This document shows, in pieces, positions 57,931 through 64,000 of a stretch of DNA of 64,000 nucleotides. Within the stretch, counting starts at the first letter, position 1; each line of letters begins with the position of its first letter. The stretch spans positions 372,001 to 436,000 of the forward strand of contig NZ_LT960614.1 in the NCBI RefSeq assembly GCF_900231165.1, in the 5' to 3' direction. The notes beneath the pieces are model-generated. The model was given only the letters and a program-made list of their open reading frames with translations. It had not been told where the DNA came from and searched no databases. Origin of the DNA: Hartmannibacter diazotrophicus. GTDB lineage: Bacteria; Pseudomonadota; Alphaproteobacteria; Rhizobiales; Pleomorphomonadaceae. Made by a program: the position numbers and the translations under genes.

Positions 57931-58746
57931 TCAGCCGTAGCGGCCGGTCACGTAGTCATTGCAGAGCTCGGTCCTGGGTTTGAGGAAGATGTCCTCCGTA
58001 TCGCCGAATTCGATCAGCTTGCCGAGGTGGAAGAAGGCCGTGCGCTGCGAAACCCGGGCCGCCTGCTGCAGGTTGTGGGTGATGATGACGATGGCGAGAT
58101 CGGCGCGCAGTTCGTCGATCAGTTCCTCCACGCGGCCGGTGGCTCCGGGATCGAGCGCGGAGCAGGGCTCGTCCATCAGGATGACGTCGGGATTGGTCGA
58201 GAGCGCCCGGGCGATGCACAGGCGCTGCTGTTGTCCGCCGGAGAGACTGGTCCCCGGCTGGTCGAGGATATCCTTGACTTCGTCCCAGAGATTGGCGCGC
58301 CTGAGGCACTGCTCGACGAAGCCGTCCATGTCGTTGTCGTCCTCGACGATCCCGTGGATACGGGCGCCGTAGGCGACATTTTCGCGGATCGGCTCCGGAA
58401 AGGGATTGGGCATCTGGGCGATCCAGCCAAAGCGACGGCGAAGGTGCTCCAGTTCGACGTCGGGGTCGAAGATACTCTTGCCGTCGAGCAGGATGTCGCC
58501 GGTCAGCCGGTAGCCGGGCACCGTTTCCGCGATCCGGTTGAGCGAGGTCAGCAGCGTGGACTTGCCGCAGCCGGACGGACCGATCAGCGCGGTCACCTCC
58601 CGGTCGCAGATGTCGAAGGTCACGTCTTCGAGCGCCTGCTTCTCGCCGTACCAGGCGTTGACATGGCGCACGGAGAGCTTGGTCGTGTGGCCGTCGTGGT
58701 GGCGGCCGTCGGGAATGACGGTTCGGGTGTCGAGAAGTGATTTCAT
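57931..58746 (-). CDS. phosphate-type ABC transporter ATPase (PstB-like), orphan
   Basis: The ATG at 58746 gives 271 residues (MKSLLDTRTVIPD). It has PstB features: LSVRHVNAWYGEKQALEDV, Walker A GPSGCGKST, the LNRIAE segment, WIAQMPNPFPEPIRENVAYG, LSGGQQQRLCIARAL and MDEPCSALDP. In true Pst systems pstSCA and phoU accompany it; here none does. It faces the exchanger gene and diverges from the P-type ATPase gene. It may work with a permease encoded elsewhere or have another role. Confidence 0.82.
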   Translation of the reverse strand: MKSLLDTRTVIPDGRHHDGHTTKLSVRHVNAWYGEKQALEDVTFDICDREVTALIGPSGCGKSTLLTSLNRIAETVPGYRLTGDILLDGKSIFDPDVELEHLRRRFGWIAQMPNPFPEPIRENVAYGARIHGIVEDDNDMDGFVEQCLRRANLWDEVKDILDQPGTSLSGGQQQRLCIARALSTNPDVILMDEPCSALDPGATGRVEELIDELRADLAIVIITHNLQQAARVSQRTAFFHLGKLIEFGDTEDIFLKPRTELCNDYVTGRYG

Positions 58747-58959
58747 GGCAGGACGAGCCTGACACGCGCCTCCGCGGGATGCATTGAGCGAAGTCATTCA
58801 TCCGACTGTCATATTTGACCGTCAGCTTGCGCTGTCCGATGGATGCCGGATTGATCTGCGACAATGCCGCAGACGTTCGTCCCGGCTATCCGTTTGGATT
58901 GAAACTCGCGATCATGGAACGTGCGCCGCCGGTCCGGCAGGGGCGCGACCGTCTGGCTG

Positions 58960-61900
58960 ATGGAGAGCGCACTGTCCGCCGCCACCGTCATATGCACTGC
59001 GTTGCCGTCGCGACTGCGCCTCAGGGACAATCGCGTTCGGCATCGGCCGGACCTTGGCCGGACACTCGGCAAGAGGATCGGCGATGCGTTCCCCGGCCTT
59101 TCTGTCGACGTCTCCGACCTGACCGGTTCGATCCTGATCCGGGGCGTGGAGGTTCCGGACGCCGATCACCTCAGGAACTTCGTGGAACGGGTGCTGGACG
59201 GGGCGTTGGCGCCCGAAGGTCATGGCCGCAGCGAGACCGGGGAGCCTGAACCGCCGATCGGGCATCCTCATTGGCCGGACGGGAGCGACACCCCGGCGGC
59301 GGCTCCGCACGCGGAAACGCTTGATCGGCTCGTCGAGGAGATCGGCGGCGATACCGTGCGCGGCCTCGATGCGGATGACGCGGCGGAACGCATCGTCCGC
59401 TTCGGTCTCAACACGTTGCCGAAGGCCGAGGCGCGGTCCTCCGCAGCCATTTTTGCCGGACAGCTCACCAGCCTGCCCGTCGCCCTGCTCGGCGCCTCCG
59501 CCGCGCTCTCGTTCTTTACGGGCGGTCTTGCCGACGCCGCCGTGATCCTTGGCGTCGTCCTGCTCAACGCCGGCATCGGCACGGTGACGGAACGCCAGGC
59601 CGAACGCACCATCGCCGGGCTTGCCAACTATGAGCCGCGCAATGTCAGGGTCGTCCGCGGCGGCGCGGTGATGGAGATCGATCCCGCCCACCTCGCACCG
59701 GGCGATCTGCTGCTGCTTGAGCCGGGAACGCTGGTTCCCGCGGATGCCCGCCTTGTCATCGCCGAGGCGCTCACCGTCAACGAATCCGCGCTGACCGGCG
59801 AGGCGATGCCCGTGCACAAGGAGGCGGGGGTGGTCCTTGCCCCGGATATCGTGCTGGCGGACCGGGCGAACATGGTCTTTCGCGGCACGGCGGTGACGGG
59901 CGGCAGCGGTGTCGCGCTCGTGGTTTCGACCGGAAGTTCGACCGAGATCGGCCGCATCCAGTCGCTGCTCGGCAGCTTGCAGCCACCCCCGACACCGATC
60001 GAACGCCAGCTCGGCGAGGTCGAAAAGGAACTCGTCGTCGTCAACGCGCTCATCTCCGCTGCCGTCTTCGGCATCGGCCTGATGCGCGGCCATCCGCTGA
60101 TCTCGATCCTGAGGAGCGCCATTTCACTCGCCGTCGCGGCCATTCCGGAAGGCCTGCCGGCTGTCGCGGCGACGACGCTCGCCTTCGGCATCAACGACAT
60201 GCGCAAGCGCCAGATCTTCGTGCGCAAGCTCGATGCCGTCGAAACCCTCGGTGCGGTCGAGGTGATCGGCCTCGACAAGACCGGCACGCTGACGGGCGCG
60301 ACGATGTCTTTGGCCGAGGTACATGCAGCAGGCAGTCTGATCGACATGGATTGCGGACGGATCGCCGGGAGTAATGACGGAACGATCGCCGAGGATCGGC
60401 AGGATGTGCTGCGCCAGCTGCTTGAGACGGCCATGCTGGTCAGCGAGGCGACGGTCGAGACCGACGCGGACGGCGTGCGGCGCATCGTCGGCTCGGCGAC
60501 CGAATCCGCGCTCGTCGAGGCGGCTCTCGCGCATGGTATCGATCTCGCCGGGCTGAAGGAGGCGCAGCCGGTCGTCGAGCTTGCCGCCCGCGCCGACGGG
60601 CGCAAGCGCATGTCGGCCCTTTGCCGGTCGGAGGACCGTTTGCTGCTGGCGGTGAAGGGCGATCCGGCCGAAGTGCTGGCGCGCTCCGCCCATATCCGCA
60701 CGGCGACCGGAACCCGCCCCCTGACGCGCGAGGATCGCGACGCGGTCCTTGCCGCGAACGAGGGCATGGCGGGACGGGCGCTTCGCGTCCTCGGGGTCGC
60801 CTCCCGCGACGGCGGCGGCGATCCGAGGGACGAGGCGGACCTGACCTGGCTCGGTCTCGTCGGCATCGCCAATCCGTTGCGGCCGAACGTTCGGCCGGTC
60901 ATCGGCGCCATGCACGGCGCCGGCATTCGCACCGTCATGATCACCGGCGACCAGAGCGCCACCGCCTTCGCGATTGCCCGCGAGGTCGGGCTTGCCACCG
61001 GCGGCGATGTTCGCGTCTTCGAGGCCGGACGGCTTGCCGGCATGAAGCCCGAGGTTCTGGCCGCCGTTGCCGGCAGCCCGGACGTCTTTGCCCGTGTCAG
61101 CCCGACGGAAAAGCTCGGCATCGTCCGCGCCCTGCAATCGCACGGATCGGTCGTCGCGATGACCGGGGACGGCATCAACGACGGCCCGGCGCTGAAGGCG
61201 GCCAACATCGGCATCGCCATGGGCGCCGACGGCACCGATGTCGCCCGCGAGGTCGCCGACATCGTCCTTGCGACCGACGATCTGGAAGGGATCGTCGAGG
61301 CCATTCGTCTCGGCCGGGCAAGCTATGACAATATCCGCAAGGTGCTGCGCTTTCTCGTGTCCACCAACGCGTCGGAAACCGTCGTCATGCTCGGTGCGAC
61401 GGCGCTCGGCATCGCAGAGCCCCTGTCGCCCATGCAGTTGCTGATGCTGAATCTTCTGACCGATGTTTTCCCGGCGCTGGCGCTCGGGCTGGAGCCGCCG
61501 GAAGAGAACGTGCTGCGTCGCCCGCCGCACGATCCCAAGGCGTCGATCCTCGATGTCTCGGATTTCCGCAAGATCGTGCGCGAGGGCCTCGTCATCGGCG
61601 GCGTGGCGCTCGCCGGGTTTCTGGCCAATGGTCAGGCGGGAGGCGTCAGGCGCGGCGGCACCATCGCCTTCCACGGGCTGACGCTGGCGCAGCTGCTGCA
61701 CGCCTTTTCCTGCCGGCAGACATCGACGGGGCTGACCGCGGGCTGGGGCGCGCCAGCCAATCCTGCGCTCTATGCGGCGCTCGCCGGATGCCTCGGAATC
61801 CAGGCGGGCGCCCAGATGCTGCCCGCCACGCGTCGGCTGCTCGGCCTCACGCCGCTCGGGGCCTCGGGTCTGGCCGGAGCGCTGGCCATCGCTGCGGCCG

Positions 61901-61989
61901 CAACGGTCGGCAATCGTTTGCTGGCAACTATTTTCGACGAACCCGGCCCGCAAGCCGAGGGAGAGGGCACATGGTCAACGGCGACATGA
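58960..61989 (+). CDS. cation-transporting P-type ATPase with N-terminal HMA-like domain
   Basis: The protein is about 1009 residues from the ATG at 58960; a GTG at 58921 would add 13. Residues about 8-85 resemble an HMA-type ferredoxin-like domain but have no CxxC. The core has the actuator motif ALTGEAMPVHKE, IPEGLPAVAATTLAFG (type II, SERCA/PMR1-like), the phosphorylated D439 in DKTGTLTG, KGDP, and MTGDGINDGPALK. Type II pumps move Ca2+, Mn2+, Na+ or Mg2+; the ion is not determined. The gene's end overlaps the start of a metK paralogue by 19 bp, so the two are co-expressed. Confidence 0.85.
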   Translation: MESALSAATVICTALPSRLRLRDNRVRHRPDLGRTLGKRIGDAFPGLSVDVSDLTGSILIRGVEVPDADHLRNFVERVLDGALAPEGHGRSETGEPEPPIGHPHWPDGSDTPAAAPHAETLDRLVEEIGGDTVRGLDADDAAERIVRFGLNTLPKAEARSSAAIFAGQLTSLPVALLGASAALSFFTGGLADAAVILGVVLLNAGIGTVTERQAERTIAGLANYEPRNVRVVRGGAVMEIDPAHLAPGDLLLLEPGTLVPADARLVIAEALTVNESALTGEAMPVHKEAGVVLAPDIVLADRANMVFRGTAVTGGSGVALVVSTGSSTEIGRIQSLLGSLQPPPTPIERQLGEVEKELVVVNALISAAVFGIGLMRGHPLISILRSAISLAVAAIPEGLPAVAATTLAFGINDMRKRQIFVRKLDAVETLGAVEVIGLDKTGTLTGATMSLAEVHAAGSLIDMDCGRIAGSNDGTIAEDRQDVLRQLLETAMLVSEATVETDADGVRRIVGSATESALVEAALAHGIDLAGLKEAQPVVELAARADGRKRMSALCRSEDRLLLAVKGDPAEVLARSAHIRTATGTRPLTREDRDAVLAANEGMAGRALRVLGVASRDGGGDPRDEADLTWLGLVGIANPLRPNVRPVIGAMHGAGIRTVMITGDQSATAFAIAREVGLATGGDVRVFEAGRLAGMKPEVLAAVAGSPDVFARVSPTEKLGIVRALQSHGSVVAMTGDGINDGPALKAANIGIAMGADGTDVAREVADIVLATDDLEGIVEAIRLGRASYDNIRKVLRFLVSTNASETVVMLGATALGIAEPLSPMQLLMLNLLTDVFPALALGLEPPEENVLRRPPHDPKASILDVSDFRKIVREGLVIGGVALAGFLANGQAGGVRRGGTIAFHGLTLAQLLHAFSCRQTSTGLTAGWGAPANPALYAALAGCLGIQAGAQMLPATRRLLGLTPLGASGLAGALAIAAAATVGNRLLATIFDEPGPQAEGEGTWSTAT

Positions 61990-63131
61990 TCTTCACCTCC
62001 GAGAGCGTCACCCGCGGTCACCCGGACAAGCTCTGCGACCAGATCAGCGACGCAGTCGTCGACGCCTTCCTGCGCCAGGACCCGAAGGCGCGCATTACCG
62101 CCGAATGCGCGATTGCGACCGGCGTCGTCTTCGTCGCGGCCCGCTTTTCCGGCGAGGCGTCGGTGGATATTCCCCAGCTTGCCCGGCGTGTCATTGCCGA
62201 GGCCGGTTACGAGAAGCATGTCTTCGACGCCCAGCGCGCGTCGATCCTGACGAGCTTTTCGGAAGTCGAGAGCCCGGCGGGTCCCCTTCATCCGCAATCG
62301 CCGGCGGACGAGCAGGTGAATGCCTTCGGCTATGCCTGCGATGACTGCGAGACCTTGATGCCGCTGCCGATCGATCTCGCCCATCGCTTCGCCCGCCGCC
62401 TCGATGACGCTCGAAATGAGTGTCCGGACCTCGGCCCCGACGGCAAGGTCCAGGTCTCGGTGCAGTACAAGGACGGCCGACCGGTCGCGATCGCCGATAT
62501 TGCCGTGACGTCGGCGCTGCTGCAGCAGCTTGCGCCCAGCGACCATGAGGCCATCATCAGGGACCTGGTCCTCGCGCCGCCGTTGCCCGGCGGTCATCCG
62601 GTCAGGGTGACGGCCGCAACGCGGCTCCACGTCAATCCCGGCGGTTCGTTCCTTTATGGCGGTCCGGCCCATCACGCCGGGCTGACGGGGCGCAAGACCG
62701 GGATCGACACCTACGGAGACTTCGCGCGCCAAAGCGGATCGGCTCTCTCCGGCAAGGACATCGGCCGTATCGACCGGACCGGCGCCTACATGGCGCGCCT
62801 TGCCGCCAAGGCGATCGTCGCCGCCGGATTGGCGCGGCGGGCGGAGGTGCATCTCGCCTATGCCATCGGCGAGGCCGAGCCAAGCAGCTTGGCGGTCAAT
62901 TGCTTCGGCACTTCGCAGGTTGCCGAGGCCGAGATCGGGCGGCGCCTTTCGGCCCTGCTCGACTTTCGGCCCGGCGCCATCGCCGAGCGCTTTGCCTTTG
63001 CCGAACGGGTCGCACGTGCGGGAACGGAGGGGTTCTTCCGTCCGCTCGCCTGTTACGGCCACATGGGCCGCGCCGATCTTGATGTCCCCTGGGAGGACGC
63101 GGTGGACCTGGCCGAAGCCCTGCGGCGCTGA
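61971..63131 (+). CDS. divergent S-adenosylmethionine synthetase paralogue (MetK-like)
   Basis: The ATG at 61971, inside the ATPase gene, gives 386 residues. It aligns with MetK end to end: FTSESVTRGHPDKLCDQISD (H17, D19), FGYACDDCETLMPLPI, AGLTGRKTGIDTYG, SGKDIGRIDR and VNCFGT. Several near-invariant active-site positions differ from E. coli MetK: the GAGDQG loop reads PADEQV (D118 to E), GDCGLTGRK reads HHAGLTGRK (D238 to H), and K269 is R. The catalytic lysines of GRK and SGKD remain. It is probably not the housekeeping enzyme. Activity is uncertain, and its coupling to a P-type ATPase is striking. Confidence 0.85.
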   Translation: MVNGDMIFTSESVTRGHPDKLCDQISDAVVDAFLRQDPKARITAECAIATGVVFVAARFSGEASVDIPQLARRVIAEAGYEKHVFDAQRASILTSFSEVESPAGPLHPQSPADEQVNAFGYACDDCETLMPLPIDLAHRFARRLDDARNECPDLGPDGKVQVSVQYKDGRPVAIADIAVTSALLQQLAPSDHEAIIRDLVLAPPLPGGHPVRVTAATRLHVNPGGSFLYGGPAHHAGLTGRKTGIDTYGDFARQSGSALSGKDIGRIDRTGAYMARLAAKAIVAAGLARRAEVHLAYAIGEAEPSSLAVNCFGTSQVAEAEIGRRLSALLDFRPGAIAERFAFAERVARAGTEGFFRPLACYGHMGRADLDVPWEDAVDLAEALRR

Positions 63132-63133
63132 AG

Positions 63134-63571
63134 CTATTCGTTGTCTGTTTCCGCCGGAGAGTGCAGACCGGTCGTGATCAGCGAGGCGGCGTACCAGAGA
63201 AGCGTCAGGGCCGGCGGCAAGGCGCGCCCCTTGCTCATCTGGTAGAAGGCGAGCGCCGTCATCGCGGCGGCTCCGACCTTGACGGGCTCAAGCCGGCGCA
63301 CGGCCGAAAAACTTGGTGCCGCCGGTGGCGCGCCGATGAGCGCGAGGCCGACCGCTTCCAGATCCTGAGCCGATAATGGGCCGGCTCCGGGATGGCTGAC
63401 GACGAGGCTGCCGGTGGCCGGACGCGGCGTCACCTCCTTGACGGCCGGAATCTGCTTCAGCTTCATGGCCGCCGCAGCCATGAGCAGAAGCTGCCCCTTT
63501 GAACTCGGCACCTTGAGACGGGACCGTCCCGGCATGCTGTGCATCAGGACGACTTCGACGGGCTTGGCCAT
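63134..63571 (-). CDS. HMA-like domain protein associated with a P-type ATPase cluster
   Basis: The 145-residue protein begins MAKPVEVVLMHSMPGRSRLK. Residues about 5-70 have the beta-alpha-beta pattern of an HMA-type domain, as in the N-terminus of the P-type ATPase here, again without CxxC (GRSRLKVPSSKGQ, AVKEVTPRPATGSLVV). The C-terminal part holds one or two hydrophobic helices (AAAMTALAFYQM and LPPALTLLWYAASLI). It may bind the pump or sense its ion or lipid. It is convergent with metK, with only 2 bases between the stops, and follows a DUF5132-like gene. Confidence 0.68.
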   Translation of the reverse strand: MAKPVEVVLMHSMPGRSRLKVPSSKGQLLLMAAAAMKLKQIPAVKEVTPRPATGSLVVSHPGAGPLSAQDLEAVGLALIGAPPAAPSFSAVRRLEPVKVGAAAMTALAFYQMSKGRALPPALTLLWYAASLITTGLHSPAETDNE

Positions 63572-63583
63572 GGGGTCGCCGCC

Positions 63584-63925
63584 TCAGGCTGACGGTTGGG
63601 GTGAGGCGGTCGCCGCATCGGCCTCGTCCGACGCAGCCGCTGCGTCAGATGCTGCGTCTGCCTTGGCCGCTGCGGCCCCGGAAGCACCGGTTGCGGCCGC
63701 GCTGGCGGCATGCATCTCCGCCACGAATTCGGCCCTTGCCTCCTCATAGAGGTCTTCGGCCGTTTCCATCGCCTCGGCCGCCTTGATGCGCGCCTCGTAG
63801 GCGGTTGCCATTCCGACCTTCATCGCCTGCTTGGCGAAGGGCTGGGCGTGTTTCCAAAGTCTCGGTCCCAGCAACGCAGCTGCCGCGCCGACTGCCGCAC
63901 CCACGGCGAATTTGGCAAGTGACAT
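63584..63925 (-). CDS. DUF5132-like small membrane-anchored protein
   Basis: The ATG at 63925 has AGGAG 9 bases upstream and gives 113 residues (MSLAKFAVGAAVGAAAALLGPRL). The N-terminal 22 residues form a glycine/alanine-rich membrane helix. Residues about 25-70 are a charged helix (EARIKAAEAMETAEDLYEEARAE is predicted coiled), and the last 45 are an Ala/Asp/Ser-rich low-complexity tail. It is like DUF5132 proteins seen beside HMA-like proteins and P-type ATPases. The stop is 12 bp before the next gene. It may be an accessory of the pump. The function is unknown. Confidence 0.62.
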   Translation of the reverse strand: MSLAKFAVGAAVGAAAALLGPRLWKHAQPFAKQAMKVGMATAYEARIKAAEAMETAEDLYEEARAEFVAEMHAASAAATGASGAAAAKADAASDAAAASDEADAATASPQPSA

Positions 63926-64000
63926 CAAAACACTCCTGAATTCTCGCGCGGCGGCAGCATCGTCCCGCCCATCGGATCATAGTCGCCTATTTTCGTGACA

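Noticed and set aside
1-64000. CRISPR arrays, tRNA/rRNA genes, prophage or insertion sequences
   Set aside because: No regularly spaced repeats, transposase or integrase frames, or RNA-gene signatures were seen.

Overview
The window is about 64 kb of GC-rich DNA carrying tightly packed operons, many with ATGA or GTGA stop/start overlaps. The families present are LysR-regulated catabolic operons, three-subunit molybdenum hydroxylases, SsuABC/ThiXYZ-like ABC uptake, AbrB-type permeases, and small rhizobial-looking secreted proteins. Together they suggest an alphaproteobacterium, probably a free-living, metabolically versatile member of the Hyphomicrobiales/Rhizobiales. This is inferred from gene content and base composition. 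No rRNA, tRNA, CRISPR array, phage or complete insertion sequence was seen.

Layout. (1) 1-11.0 kb: the end of a ThDP enzyme, then a plus-strand operon with a split ThDP decarboxylase, aldehyde dehydrogenase, hydantoinase/oxoprolinase A and B, RidA, a TcuA-like flavoprotein, a TcuB-like Fe-S membrane protein and a LysR regulator. (2) 11.1-21.3 kb: a minus-strand acyl-CoA ligase/thioesterase/quinone-reductase operon. It diverges from a form II CoxMSL-type molybdenum hydroxylase operon with a dihydroxyphthalate-decarboxylase-like protein, CoxG and an AbrB-type permease. (3) 21.4-23.9 kb: small secreted, lipoprotein or membrane proteins of unknown role. (4) 24.1-32.7 kb: a polysaccharide island with four glycosyltransferases (one fused to a methyltransferase-like domain), a UDP-sugar epimerase/decarboxylase and a Wzm/Wzt-type exporter, with AT-rich junctions. 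(5) 32.7-43.4 kb: a probable uncharacterised catabolic regulon. It has a flavin monooxygenase, LysR, luciferase-like monooxygenase, two permeases, a binding protein and an ATPase on the minus strand, and a divergent questin-oxidase-like protein plus amidohydrolase. (6) 43.4-46.4 kb: an OmpA-domain protein facing a transmembrane Ser/Thr kinase. (7) 46.5-50.9 kb: a fumarylpyruvate-hydrolase-like enzyme, three SDR proteins and a LysR. (8) 51.0-55.5 kb: a PaoABC-like aldehyde oxidoreductase with a divergent TetR. (9) 55.7-64 kb: LysR, a Ca/Na exchanger, an orphan PstB-like ATPase, and a P-type ATPase overlapping a divergent MetK paralogue, followed by an HMA-like protein and a DUF5132-like protein.

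Working together: most of the window is small-molecule catabolism. Each module pairs a transporter or permease with oxidoreductases and a dedicated regulator. The best candidate for an undescribed system is module 5. Three copies of the dyad GTTGCC-N5-GGCAAC lie before its divergent operons and its LysR gene, and one copy is centred about 66 bp upstream of the start predicted from a recognisable -35/-10 promoter, the classical LysR activation geometry. The second is the P-type ATPase/MetK pair, in which the MetK paralogue has lost several residues that are near-invariant in SAM synthetases.
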